Source: Ashinkailepas kermadecensis (lineage: Eukaryota > Arthropoda > Thecostraca > Neolepadidae). Taken from it: a DNA stretch of 64,000 bases. Position numbers and translations under genes: made by a program. Where the stretch lies: contig JAOTOM010004784.1 in the NCBI GenBank assembly GCA_034440615.1, positions 310,001 to 374,000 of the forward strand. Reading direction: 5' to 3'. The notes beneath the pieces were generated by a model that was not told the origin of the DNA, ran no database searches, and was given only the letters and a program-made list of their open reading frames with translations. Shown in pieces: positions 33,335 through 48,300 of the stretch; position 1 is the first letter of the stretch, and each line of letters begins with the position of its first letter.

Positions 33335-36300
33335 TCACTCCGCCGCCTCGAACATGAGGCGAATGTCGGCCAGCGCGCGCTGGATCCGGCCGGCGAAGCG
33401 GTCAGAGTCCTGTCGGCGGCGGCGCACGGCCATGTGAACACACAGGCGCCGCTTCAGCGAAACACCATCTCTGCAGCTTCACTAGGGCGATACAATTACG
33501 TATACAGCGAATCGCCGGAAACATTTCACCTGTGCTGCGTTAATTGACTACTGGGTCTCACGGCGCTTAGACTGCCAGCTCTACTGCATGGCGTTGATTG
33601 GGTCAGTTACTGCGACTTTATGACAAACCAACGCGAGGTCTTATGGCGTCCATCTTAGCGGCGTATCGTGAAAAAGACTTCGACAAAAAGAGTAGACGGG
33701 CAGACTGACTGGTGGCGGTGACTTATCAATGCCCCCACCCCTGCCGCATTGTGATTGATATCGTACCGTAACGTCCGAGCTCTTCTTGCTGCTGACGTGG
33801 AAAAAGATGATGTTCTCGCCGGCGATGATGTAGCTAACGCCGTAGCCGTCGTCGGCGACCGGTCCGAAGCCGCCGCCGGCCGACACGCAGCCCGGGTGTG
33901 TGTTCATGTTCATCAGGTTGGTCTGGCCGTGCGGTGTCTGAGAGGTCGACAGCCGCCATGGTTCACTCAGAACCTCCTGTCGGCAACGAAGGTTCCGGTC
34001 AGTGGCGCTAGTCTTGTCCCGCTCCGGACATACAGCGGTCGACGAGGTTGCGGTCAGAGGCTGCAGTTGCGGCCCACTCGGGACGTACAACGGTTCAACG
34101 GCGGCACGGTCAGATGGTCGTCTGGACTCTCCAAGGAAGGTTGAGCGCGTACCTGCGAGAAGGTACAGTCTGTACGTTGCTGGTGATCGAATCTGTACAT
34201 TTGAGGTTGGGTCCGTGCCATGCTGAAGATCGAACATGTACATTTGAGGTCAGGTCTGTACCTTGAGGGTCGATCGCGTACAGTACGCGCTCGACCTTCA
34301 ACAAAGTAACTTTGTTGAAGGTCCAGTGCGTGCATTTCAGATCGAGTCCATACCTCACTGACGATCGAGTCTGTACATTTGAGGTCGGTTCTGCATCTTG
34401 CTGAAAGTACAATGCAGTACCTTGCCGAAGGTCTAGTGCGTACCTTGAGAAAGGGGGAGTCCGTCTCCAGGTACTTGGAGACGACGTACAGACAGAAGAG
34501 GTGCCGGTCGATACCCTTGCCCAGCATGGCGTCCTGGTAGCCGCGCTGGTGCCGCTCGCATGCCGCCCGGAACAGCCGAATCTGCTCCACCCGCTGCCGG
34601 ACACGGGACACAAAGGGCTGTCATATCTGGCCGAATCTGCTCTACCCGCTGCCGGACACGGGACACAAAGGGCTGTCATATCTGGCCGAATCTGCTCTAC
34701 CCGCTGCCCGACACGGGACATAAAGGGCTGCCATATTTGGCCGAATCTGCTCCACCCGCTGCCAGACACGGGACAAGGGCTGCCATATCTGGCCGAATCT
34801 GCTCCACCCGCTGCCAGACGAGGGACAAAGAGCTTCCATATCTGGCCGAATCTGCTCCACCCGCTTCCAGACATGGGGCACAAGGAGCTACCATATCTGA
34901 TCACAAAGCCGTCGCGTCAGAGCATACCGAATCGTCGCATCAGAATACACCATGCTTTCACATCAGAACACACGAAGCCGCTACACAGAACCGTACAGAG
35001 CAACCACGTCAGAAAATACCCAACCCCACGACTCGGTATCCTGTGACGAAAGTACACTATGATGTAACGATTCGGTGTGCTCTGAGCACAATGGGTCATC
35101 AGAGTGCTAGCACCGTGCCGCCACAGCGGTCTGTGTCGAAATACGCCACACACGCTACGTGCACCGAAGTAACGTGAAAACACCGTGTACAACGAAGTTT
35201 GTTTTATGTGGATAGCTTTGTGTCGCGGTTCCATTACGTGATTCAACACGTGTCCATATTCCAACAGGTCCCTCTCTGACTCGCATCACATGTTCTCCTC
35301 CCAGCTCCTCGATCACATCATGTTTTTCTGTGGTAATCATATTAATTCAATATATCGATCGGGCAGCCACTGAATTGCGTTTTACTCGCGACCTAGGCGT
35401 CCACGCCCTCTTTGAGGACGACAGCGACAACAATCGATATCGCTATGTGTTTCTTGGTTGACAGCCGGGTCACATTCTACAAGACATAATACCAAATACC
35501 ACATATGCGACATACAATATACAACATACGACAGGCGAGCACTTGTTGTCTGCCTTTGAACATTCAGCCGACCAGGCACTTCCAGTTCCACGTCCCACGA
35601 CCATTTTCAAGTTTGACAGTGTCGAGGCTCTGAGGACATAGGAAGTCTTCTGTTTTATTTCACTAATTATTATTCATATCTCGGGCTGATGAGTTTTCTC
35701 CTGGCAACCACAAAGGACCATATCTCGAAGCGGCACGTCGCCAGGGCCGGAGAGGAGGGGAAAGACCAATGCGCTATTGCGGTAACGACTACAGAGCGGG
35801 CCACTCACGTCCTGTTTGCCGTCGACCACGGATCGCACCCAGGCGGCCGACTCGATGGTGCACGGCCGCACCGTCTCGGTCCGGCCCTCGCGGAACAGCC
35901 TGGTCATGGACGCCTCGTACGTCAGCCGGAACCGGCCCGAGTCCTGCCAGCCAACACAGCATCGTGAAGCGGATCAGACACCGGCCAGCCAGAGACAGAC
36001 GTGGCAGCGAGAACCAGTCAGTCCTACTGGGAAACACGAGCTTGGAATCGGTAGTCGCCCTCATCACCGAGTCCTAGTCCTTCCGAAAGTTGTGTACAGT
36101 CCTGAACATTGGATTTGCAACTCGCAAACAAACAAGGTCAGATGTTCCAAGGCCACCCAACAGTAATTCCTGCACGTTAAAGGAGCGGTGGGTTCCAGAA
36201 CCGTTAATCGGCAGATGCAGTCACTGAGCGTAGTCATGTCGCTCATAGTATGCAGGACATACCCGGAAATAGGCCAGCTGGAGTGCCATCTGAATGAATG

Positions 36301-39300
36301 CGTCCGGGCTGACTTTGCAGGTTTTCATGAAGCCCTTCCCGAACTCTTTGTGCATCAGTAGCCGCAGGTCAACATCGTTCAGCGTCATCTGCACCTCCTG
36401 TCGGTCACAGTCCAGCGGTCATTACATCAGCTGAGCAAGAGCTCAGCTAGGTCAGCAGAGAGGCAGTAATCTCAAACGTCAGCAGCAAGAGGTAGGCCGA
36501 CCAACATCCATGGGCCAGCAGTCGCTAAGAGATCTCAGCAGTCAACAGCTTAGGGGACTGAATATCATGGCAGAAGTCCAGAGAGCATGTTCTCCATGTA
36601 CACCCGATACAGCAAATACAGCCAGTGGCTGACAACTGACACCCGACCAGCGTCAGCACACGGGTCCGTAGCCCGACCTCAGCACGGGTCCAACAGCTGA
36701 CACCCGACCAGTGTCAGCACACGGGTCCGTAGCCCGACCTCAGCACGGGTCCAACAGCTGACACCCGACCAGTGTCAGCACACGGGTCCGTAGCCCGACC
36801 TCAGCACGGGTCCAACAGCTGACACCCGACCAGTGTCAGCACACGGGTCCGTAGCCCGACCTCAGCACGGGTCCAACAGCTGACACCCGACCAGTGTCAG
36901 CACACGGGTCCGTAGCCCGACCTCAGCACGGGTCCAACATTTACACCCGACCAGTGTCAGCACACGGGTCCGTAGCCCGACCTCAGCACGGGTCCAACAG
37001 CTGACATCCGACCAGTGTCAGCACACTGGTCCGTAGCCCGACCTCAGCACGGGTCCAACAGCTGACATCCGACCAGTGTCAGCACACTGGTCCGTAGCCC
37101 GACTTCAGCACGGGTCCAACAGCTGACACCCGACCAGTGTCAGCACACGGGTCCGTAGCCCGACCTCAGCACGGGTCCAACAGCTGACACCCGACCAGTG
37201 TCAGCACACGGGTCCGTAGCCCGACCTCAGCACGGGTCCAACAGCTGACACCCGACAAGCACCAGTACAGGGGACCGTAGCACAACCTCAATGCAGCTTA
37301 ACTCGTCCCGTCTTTCCGGTCAGATCTTCACACCCCGTATCGGGGGGGGGGGGGGAAGGGTTGATACAATCCCCCTAATCTCCAAACTAAGCGTCGCACG
37401 AAAACGAAAGAGGTGTCATCGGAAAGCGCTCGACGAGTAGGGCCAGAAAACACCCCCAAAATTATAACCCCTACACAAGTGACGTCACTACGGGGCCTTT
37501 GCTTTCACAACTGACATCATGTTTTTGGCTCCGGGGATTTCATTTTGGGGGGAGATTTGACAAACAAAAATTACTTGGAATCAGGAAAGGGACGCGAAAT
37601 CGACCATGGCCCTAAAATGTTTGTCCACACCAAAATAAAAATTTCTTTAAATTTCCAAATGAGTTTTCAATTCTCTTTATTTTTTATAATGGGTAGAGCG
37701 GACAGCAAAACGTTCTTTGAAGTCAATTTGCTCGCATACAAAATGCTAACTTTAGCCAGAATCTTCGATTTTATTCCTTATGGGCGATTATGCACACCTA
37801 AAACGTCATCAAAAACGGAAAAAAATCCTCTAGTGCGTAATCTTCCATCCCTAAAGACAAGCAAACGCTGAAAACTTCATTCAAATATCTTTATCCGTTA
37901 AAGCGTGACGACTGGTTGAACTTTTCTGGAGGTGACCTCACTTGACCTTGACTAACTCGTTGACCGATGACCTGACCTAAAAAAATTTCACACAGCATGC
38001 CAAATTGATGTGGGAAAAGGCATGCCAGATTTCGGCGCGCTACAGCGCGCCGTTCTTTCACTTTCAGCGGAAAACCTTAGGGGGAGCGCATATAACCCCA
38101 TCCCCCCCCGAGACCGAGGGTTAATACTGATCCAACAGCTCATGCCGTCGAAGAGAGCGCACCGCGGACGCGAGTGATCCGATGGACGAGGCAGGCAAAT
38201 GGGTGGGCAGTACGGAGCGACGGTGGGAGGTATGAGTTGGGTGGGCGGTACCGTGAGTTGGGTGGGCGGTACCGTGAGATGGGTGGGCGGTACCGTGATA
38301 TGGGTGGGCGGTACCGTGAGTTGGGTGGGCGGTACCATGAGTTGGGTGGGCGGTACCGTGAGATGGGTGGGCGGTGCCGTGTGTCAGGTGGGCGACACGG
38401 AGCGCTGGTGGGAGGTACGGTGAGTCGGTGAGCGGGGAAAACCACGCCATTCACCCGGTAGCTGCGGTCGATGGCCTCCATGCACTTCTTCTTGAGATCC
38501 CAGCGCAGTTTGACGGGCGGGATTGCATCGATGTCGGCCTCGCCGAGCGTGTGGCCGTTCTGGGAGTACCTGGCCGAGCCCAAAAGTCAGCAGACACACC
38601 CACACCCACACCGTGAGGTCACACCCGGCGATCAGGCTAGCGGACAGACCAGACGGCGCTCATCGCACCGGGCGCACGGTGCAAAATATAGCGGAATGAA
38701 CCGTAACAACAGTACTGTTAAGCGCTGATATTGATATGTTACATGAACATGCTCCTGATTGATTTGAATGCATATGAAGTTGATCCATCTCAGTTATGAA
38801 CCGGGCTTTAATGTCACGATGCAAGTAAAAAACAAACATTGTGCCGTTTTCATTAACTACCACGTTGATAAACGCCCTGATGACAACTATAAGTGGTTAT
38901 TTACCAGAACAAAGTATGAACCATGAAACGAAAAACGGCATTACTAAAAAGTGAGAACAGATTTGCACACAACGGGAGGTAATGTGACACGCATCATGCT
39001 ATACGTTCGACAGGATGTAATCCCGCACCATCTAAATGCACACCTGCTGTATGCAATTAACTGCCGCATTATATTTACACCCTAGTTGGACGAGAAATTT
39101 CAGGTAAACTGGCCACCAAGTATTTCGGAGCTTGCTTTAAAAATTATGCCAGTACTATGCGTGATGGCGGCTCGCCCACCTGGTGACCAATCTGTACAAC
39201 AGAATATTAACCTTGTCCTGACAATTGGTTCACGAGATGAAAATTCAGAAAGGCTGACGGCAGCTCCTTGATTCCGTTACCTTTGGCACGACCCATCCCA

Positions 39301-42300
39301 TCATTAGTTCCGCTACCAACACAAGACATCACAGCGTCAATATCAATTTGAATCACTAACAATCACACAGCTGTAACGCGACTCGGCCGTACATGACGGC
39401 AACAGTCTGACGAAGTGAAGTGCTCGATGCACTCAACAGCACAGCAGCGGCTGCGCATCTGCACAGATCGAGATCTATCGACGGCAATTTGGTCATCAAT
39501 TGCATACAGCAGGTGACAGTCCGCAACGGCTGGTCACAGAAGCCGGCCCACCACCACACCACAAAACATACCCCATATTTGCTCCGATACTGAAGCGATG
39601 GGAGAAGCAGACAAACGCGTCAGAGCCAAATGAAGAGGTCAGATACGAGCAAGCTCGCCCACACGCCACCAGTTTAAAGCTAAAGAAGCGGCTTAATGAG
39701 CAGACTACCAACAGCCTACCGCCAGGTCAGCTTTGCTGCCGGCTTCACAATGGGAAGAATGGCATGAGGCAAGCAGCAGTGTCAAAATTACTGCCGGACA
39801 CCCTCGCGGCAGAAAGCCCACCACTTTTTCTGAGCACAGCCAAAATTCACAACCACGAGTAAAGACGCATGCAATGATCTATATACCGACAAACATATTA
39901 TCAGTTTGTCCTATCACTAAATGTTACATCCACTAGCATTGCTTGAGAAGCAGTATACACAGAACATCGAGCGCAGAAACAAACGGTCGAAGTCAGATAG
40001 CAGATGATGTCGATTTTACTTAGACGAAGCGACGACACAGAACCCAGATAAACCCAGCATAATAGTGTTTATAGAATACAAGAACCATCAACTAACAGGA
40101 ATCCAAATACACTGCACAAGGTCAAACCGCAGGTTTCATTACCCGATAACGTATCTATCTTTAATCATGGCGTTTTCCCACACAAGGCTGAGAACTGGGG
40201 CGTCAGCCCTGTAGCAGAAAAAACAACCAGCTTAGGTAGTTTGTGACAAAAATCGCTAGCGCAGCATCCATCTGGCGGCGCCGAGCTTCCACTGCGCGGG
40301 CTAGAATAGGACATTAGCCGTGTTAGCGTTGTGCGGAGATACAGGGTTCCAAGAGAGAACGGGAGTGTGGGGGGGGGGGGGCGGATGTCACCCCCACCGA
40401 CGGAGCATGGCCGGTAATTGAACAGTCACAGGGGTCAGTTCCAAACCACCAGAGCAGTGCAGAAGCCCAGTCATACTGTCACGTGCGTCTACGACAAGTC
40501 AGTTTAGGGCAGGACGGGGAGGGGGAGGGACGATGTAGCCGAAAAGGTACCGCTCATGCCAGCTATACCTGTTCGCCAGCATGCGGCACAGACCAACTAC
40601 CAAAACACCCCACTGTGACCAGGGAGCCAGGACCCATTTTGCCCACGCACCCGATCCCCAGGATCGACACACGTGCAAAAACTACCATTTCCCGGGATCC
40701 ACCGACGTAAACACAGCCATTTCCGAGAAGACACACCACTATGGCACGTATCCACCCAATTGGCATTATTCCATTGATCTACAATTGCATTGTGTTGACT
40801 TGCCTTGTATTGGCCTACTATTATATGCATATGGTATGAGCATTGTCATGTTCCACGGGATGATCCAATTGCGAATTTTAAGTTCCATCTTGCGGGGAGG
40901 GGGCACTTGAGTCTGGAGTGATGCCACTTAGATTTTAAGCCGGTGGTGTGAGTGCACTCGAGCATTCTGCATGAACGCATTTTCTACTCAAAGGAACATC
41001 ATCGGCTGACAAATTCGTTGAACGTGGGGAGGGGATGAGGTGCACTCGAGTATCCTTGAAAGGTGCCACAGTTTTCCGCGGGGGCGGGGACACATGCACC
41101 ACAGTTTCCTCTCTCTGGATTCGCCCATGCCATGCCCATACAACAGCAAAGCCCACCAGCTTTGCATACGCGTAATTCTGGTCGTGTGTGTGGTATCTGC
41201 ACAAGTGGACTCGATCGATACGCAAGCGCGGTTGACACCAATGGAAAACTTCACGGTGTGGGCATTTTTTTCGGAACAAACCGTAACAATATTGCATAAG
41301 CAAAACTAGAGTACGTTATTCACAGAATTAGTATTTACGGCACAAGTAAACAAACACAGCTGAGTGATGCGATCGTGTTTTAAACCTTCCTGTGGTGGCG
41401 ACGTCACAAGTGAGGAGTCTGGAAACGGCGACGAGCAAAACGTACGGGAGAACCCACGCCCACATTTTCCATACGAATTTTTTTCTAGCGACCGCGTCAT
41501 GACGACGGTATTGTACTTGTGCTTGTGAAACTTTATAAGTGGTTATGAAAATATGTGGTATGAAATGCAGATAATCTTGTATTGCATGGTGGTAGTGCAG
41601 CAGCGAACTTTTCTTCTTTCAAATCCTACGGTGTTTGGGCATATAGCGGTACTTTGCAGATTCAAGTTCTCATCGCAAAATAATGGACAGACAGAGTGGT
41701 TGGTTGGTTATTGGTTTTACGACACGTCGACCGTTGAGTCATGTAGCGTCGCCAATCTCTCACGCCGATTGGTCGCGGGCGAAGAGTAGCGACAGGTGAG
41801 ATTCGAACCCACAACCTTTTGATTGTGAGACGAGCATCTTACCCCTAGACCACTCGTCCCCTACAGACAGAGTGGAACCAACTTGGCTCGCTTGGCTGAC
41901 ACTGCCTGAACTGCTAGACACCTATATCACAAACCGTAAATAAAGAATCGAACCCCGACCACACATCACTTCGCAGGAGCAGATACAGGGGGCACGTGTC
42001 CCTCGTGGGAAGTGGTGCCGCTTTGGCCGGGAAAGGGTGCCCCAGCAGAAATTATCGAGGGCACACCCTTCTTCCCTCTCCCACTCAACACATTTTTCAG
42101 TCAATGCTGAAAAATGGCTTCAGTGCCCCTCTCAGAGGAAAAGGCATCCCTTGCAATATGCTCGAGTACAGCACCCCCGTTCAACAAATTGGTCGGGAGA
42201 CATGTTCCCCCAAATTACTCAGATCCCATTAACCCCATGGCGTTGACTGGAAAGAAGTTGTATACACATCGGCTCATCTCCATATCCGTTTTTGGGGGCC

Positions 42301-45300
42301 GCTTCTACACCCTTCTACATGTTCCCACGACATGGGTGGCCTGAACTCAAGTTTCTCGAGACGCTCATGCAGAAACCGGAGCAACCGGAGAACATCTCCC
42401 AGTGCGCAGGCACGTGGTCTTGCAAGCGTGCTTGGCAAGCAATCACCATTTTCGGTGGTTGAGAGTAAAGCTGTGTGTGGTCTGCTGCTGGTGACTGGGA
42501 AAGGTGGGCAATTTGAGTGGTGACGGTGAGTGTAATAACTTGTCATTTTGTGGGTGGTGTTTTGCAATTTTTAGTTAAATTTGCGTTCCTTCTCAAATTC
42601 TTTTCGGAGTACATGTGAAAGCGATCCTACACCGTTCGGACTTTGAGTGAATTTTTTTTTCAGAAATAAAATCGCTGAAGAAGTGCTTTCATTCTCACCC
42701 TGTTACCCAGCCCATCAATGCAACACCTATATGCATTACCTTCAATGTTAGAAATTAACTTGGGGAATATTTTACCCATGTCCATAAACCAGAGTTAGCT
42801 GGTCTGATGACAATGAGGGCAAGAGTTGTTCTTAAGTTGGGCTAGGTTCGATTTGTGATCAATATGTTCGATATGTTAGGCACATTAATTTGTTTACCGT
42901 TAGGTACGCCGGAGATGAAGTATGCGCTCCATGAAAGACCAAAAATGTTGGGGACACATCTCCCACCCCTTGCTGTGGAACGTATATATTTATCTACTGA
43001 ATTGGAACTTAAAAATACAATTTCAAGGTCTGTGGCCAGGGTTTTCAGCATCTCGGAGACCACAGTGAAACGGTGGTCCAAATTTGACGTTGTGGACGGT
43101 GGCTTGTGTAGCAGCCGCAAAGGGAAGAGTGGCAGAACAGGAGTGATTGGCTAAGTTCCGAACAGATTGTAGGGCAACACAGATATGCTCCTGAACCTTT
43201 TGTGCTCGTATCGGACTCATCTATATCTTGTGGCAGTTGTTGGCAGCAAATCTATACCCAAATATCGACATGAAAACATGCCTGTACTCTTACAAATAAC
43301 GGGACTTTTTGTCGTGACACCCCATTTGTACAAGATTCAAAATGAATCCTATTGTATTGCACATATAGCATGTACAGGATTCCCTGGCCAGCGGCCGAAC
43401 ATCGCCCAATTTTTCATCCGCGACACCACATATATTTCGCCTAATCACAAAGTTCGAATGCGAATGATCAATTGTCTAAAGCACGTCGGGTATGCACAAT
43501 TAATGAACGGACTTAAAATAAATAGCTTAAAAACATTATAACTTCCGAAAAAAATAGGGACTTTGGAACCATGAACCCTGTCCATTCCCGACGCAGAACG
43601 TCTGACTATTTGGTAACAGCGCGCCGTGTCCTGCAGTCCACCCGTCCAGAGGGAACTGCGCACCACACTCCACTGGACAAGTCCTAACCATCCACCCACT
43701 CATGCCGGATCCTAACCAACCGCGCACTCGATATTGGATCCAAGCCATCCACCCACCCGATGCCGATTCTAGCCGTCCACTCATTCAACACCGGGTCCTA
43801 GCCATCCACCCACTCGATGCCGGATCCTATCCATTCATCCACTCAATACCAGATCCTATCCATTCACCCACTCAATACCGGATCCTAACCATCCACCCAC
43901 TCAATATCAGATCCTGGTCATCCACCCACTGAATACCGAATCCTAACCATACATCCACTCAATACCGGATCCAAGCCATCCATCCACTAAACACCGGAGC
44001 CTAGCCATCCATCCACACAATACCGGATCATAACCATCCGTCATTCAATGTCAGATCCTAACCATCCGCGCACTCAACGTCGGATCTTAGCTATCAGCAC
44101 ACTCAATGCCGGATTCTAGCTATCCGCGCACTCTATATTGTATCTTAGCCATCCACCCATAGAATGTCAGATTCACTCCATGGCATCAGTCACCAGGATA
44201 GCATACAACTATACCAGGTGGCTAACATGCTGTAATGTCCATACTCCAACGATAACGCAGCTTTCTGCGGTGAACATGCAGTACCTGCCCAGTGTACTGG
44301 AACTGCCCACTGTGTGCCAGATCTACATATTGCGGGCAGGACGTCATCAGTATGCAAAACTCAATACACTGGTGGTACTCGATCCACTACCACCCAGCGT
44401 GTCGAACCGGATGATAGTACCGGACCTCTCTACCGTCCAGCGTAAGGCACACAAGAGTACAGCAGCCACCTTGTGCATACCAGGTCGCCGGATGCAACAC
44501 GCGATGCGCCAAGTGCCAACAATGGAGTTCAAGATAGAGAATTCGACATCGACTGCGCCCATTTACCCTAGCTGGAAGCCAGACCCCCCGCCCCTCTTCC
44601 ACCAGAAAGGACAACACCACAAACGGCACAGGCAACACCTAAGGTACGTTTCAAGCTAGATGTACATCAACCCGATCGCTCCACAGGTCTTTACTCCCAA
44701 CGTAAATACACAACGTCGGCATGCGGTGGCCACACGACCCAACTATACATGAAACCACACAGCACACGCCCATGCGCACGCTACTGGTGACAGGCAGAGA
44801 AGAAGAGAAGGTGAGATATAATGGATGCCATCATACCCCTCACGGACGACGTCAGCAGCGAGGACGTACTCCCACATGTGTGACATGATAGGCGCGTCTG
44901 CCCTGGGGCAGCGGGAGTTGGGTTATAGCGGCGGGGCGCCGCCGCTGGCAGCGTGCAGTACGCCCGGTCCACCGAGCCACTACCACTGGAAGCGCTCTTG
45001 ACGCTCGAGGTCAAGGTCGTCAGGCTGTACACACGGTAGGGTGTCGTGACTCGACCGGGTGTCGCCATTAACTGCCACACCAAACGGATGGTAGGCGTCG
45101 CGGTATAACAATCATTTCCTCATTATTACAATCATGAAGAATTACTGGACTAAAGTCGACATCATACAAATTCGACTGACAGGGATGTGTCCCTTCCCCT
45201 TCTCTTCTCTTGGACATTCGAACATTATATTATTTCTTTGTCAAGAAGAAATCAGCTATTTTACAACAGATTCTCAGCTTTCATTTGAGACACGAGTGAT

Positions 45301-48300
45301 ACTTTTGGAGTAGTGACGTTATGAATGTGCATACGCGACTTCGCCACTAACCCGGAGGAGTGGGAGGTTGCAGGACAAGAATTAGCTTGACAATCGGTTG
45401 ATCGCTCAACCGGCTACCCATTCATGTGCGGTTGGTCGGTTGGTTATTCGGGCTTTGGAGCGCATCAACTGCGTTGGTCATACAGCGCCCAACACATTCA
45501 TGTGTGGAGCCAGCGTCCCAGTTTCACAATGCCAGTGTACGTGCTGAAGCGGGTCAGATCGTGCGAGAACAGACACTGCTCACACACACACATGGCAGAC
45601 GTCGCGGGCGGCTACAGTCAGACACACACGACAATGTCCTGGCGGGTCAGGGTCAACACATACCGAAGGTAGCCTGGAAGACCAAGATCAAACACACACG
45701 GTAGGTGACCTGGCCAGACACATGCAGAAGGCGTCCCCAGTCATGTCAGACACACACGGAAAGTGTCCTGAGAGGTCACGGTCAGACACATACGGAACGT
45801 GTCCTGGGAGGTCACGGTCAGACACATACGGAAGGTGTCCTGAGAGGTCACGGCCAGGCACATACGGACGGTGTTCCGAGAGGTCACGGTCAGACACATA
45901 CGGAAGGTGTCCTGAGAGGTCACGGTCAGGCACATACGGACGGTGTTCCGAGAGGTCACGGTCAGACACATACGGAAGGTGTCCCGAGAGGTCACGGTCA
46001 GACACACACGGAAGGTGTCCTGAGATGTCACGGTCAGGCACATACGGACGGTGTTCCGAGGTCACGAGACACATACGTACGGAGATCATGGTCGGACACA
46101 CGTGGAATGTGTCGCAGTCAGATAAACATAGCAGGTGATCTGGTCAAACACACATTGAAAGTGGCCCGGTCAGACACATATCGAAGGTGTTCTGAAATTC
46201 GTACTCATTACTCAGATGCACACGGAGGAGTAAAGACAAAATGTAAAGATCAAAGGTAATGAGAAGGCGTGAATAACAGCTACGATCAGATGTACGGTTC
46301 GTTCGGTACTGAAAAGAGACATGGGAGCAACGCTGTTCAAAACCACTGCACAGTTGATTAAACGAAACGCAATTATAAAGCCAATGATGCGAACACAACA
46401 CCATAAAATACTAACGATTTACTATTTATATTAACACATTATTCACCATTCAAAATACGTCTTCATGATGAATATCACGGTGCATCATAAGCTACTGGTA
46501 AATGAATCATGATACAACACCGCTCAATGTAAAGTAGCAAAACAATCGGTAGTGTCAATACGAAGAAGTTGACATAAATTGCAGGACGAGCGGTAGCAGC
46601 TGCACAATGAATCTCAGTTGGCTACGTTAACGGAATTCCTGTCGTCTACACGCCACCCCGGCTACTCACTTACCAGGAATGCTCTCCGTTGAAACCGATC
46701 TGGAATCAGAATACCGTGCCAGCAGTCAGATCACTACACAATATCTTTGATGCAGTAAAATAACTGGGCCCCTCAATAATTTATACTTGCTTCAACCAAT
46801 GGCAGCAGATTGGGATCTCACCAGGGGCACGACAGTTGTGGGAACACAAATGCGCTACGAGATCTTGGCACATTCTTAAGGAAGCTTTGGTGCTTTTGTT
46901 CACAAGTTTCCATCATGATGTATTAGCATGACTTCTATAAAGTGACATAAACCTAAGAGTTCAATTTCAATTAGTTGCATAAACTGAACACTGAAGTAAA
47001 ATTCGTACATTTGAAGTCAACATTATTCCTTGAAAACATATTCCCTTGCTTAAAAACATCCCTGTCTGTGCACAGTGTTGCCGAGCTAAGCGCATATATA
47101 GCAATAGACCATAAATACAGCATGCTCAGACTAACAGCACAGCGTTAGCACCGGGTCAAAATATAACACTTTGTACAACTTTGCTTGAGTCTATTCCCAT
47201 GAGTAGAGCATGTAAAAGCTCGTCATGTAGACCGTTAGCCCACCTCCTCCTATCTGTGAACTAGGATTACAGTAACAGAACAGTCCATTACAGTAACAGA
47301 ATTTGGCGAAGTGCTAAAACTTTTCAAACATACAATATTGAACACACAGGGCAGCAAGGCATGATGCGAAGCGGAGCATGTCACATGCCATTAGATAACA
47401 CGTGCGTGCGGCGCCTCAGTATCCCAGCACTACATCTACTCAGTCTACGTCAGAACCCGATTCTAATACTGGCGTTTGAATCGTGCTCGAGCCACTCCCA
47501 GCGAACCGCAGCTCGGCCTCTCATGATCCTGCACGGTCACGCAGTCATGATCCACCCCGGGTACTCACGCGGCCATTCCTGCCGACGATCAGGTTGAGCG
47601 ACTTGTCGTACCAGCGGTTGCAGCCGTCGCCATGGAGACACCAGCGACCGAACTTATCCAATTTGGTGTGGTCGTTCTGCAAGATACAGTCGGTCGTCAC
47701 GTGCGGCTGCAGGTACGTTTGCGCCGGCGACATCTCACTCAGTCTATCTCCCAGCACCCCCCGCCCTCACCCGCCACACGTGAGCTCCCGTGTCCATGCA
47801 GAGCATGGGAGCTTATTCAGCTCCAGACACATTGAGCCTTCGTCTTTTGTGCATCGCGAAAATGAGAGCTCATACTGACACTTGAACCAGTGTTAAAATA
47901 ATAGTTTTTCGTTAGGTGCGAGATGTCCAAACGAGAACCGTAGGATGTCAAGATGTGTCATGGAAGAACGCTGTTTAGAATATCACTTCAGTTCTGCAAG
48001 CTCAATTTTGATTTAATCCTATACTCATCAGTATATGTTGTTTGTTTACTTTTGGATACACCAAATATAGTTAGTTAGTTATTTGAGTTTTAGGGCGCAT
48101 CGACCATGTTGATCATATAGCGCCCAGGGAAGGTTATATTAACAATGATTATAACAATAGCATATCATCAACAAATGGCATTGCATGCCAGACCACATCA
48201 TAGGCAATCCATCAACCTGGAATTATGCTGAGGAATGTTTGTGTATCACAATCTGTAATGGCGAGCACAATCATGCTACTCATACATGAGACACTCTTAG

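Noticed and set aside
33196..33441. Short frames over the last CPT1 exon
   Set aside because: They are other-frame readings; the conserved [13 protein letters not shown] tail fixes the correct frame and stop.
36640..37258. Possible CRISPR-like array
   Set aside because: Whole 61-bp units are repeated without unique spacers, in a eukaryotic intron; it is a minisatellite.
37545..37871. 108-codon plus-strand frame
   Set aside because: No recognisable domain, lies in a CPT1 intron, base composition like its surroundings.
44138..44659. 173-codon plus-strand frame in a CPT1 intron
   Set aside because: Begins in a degenerate tandem repeat and shows no known domain or conserved pattern.
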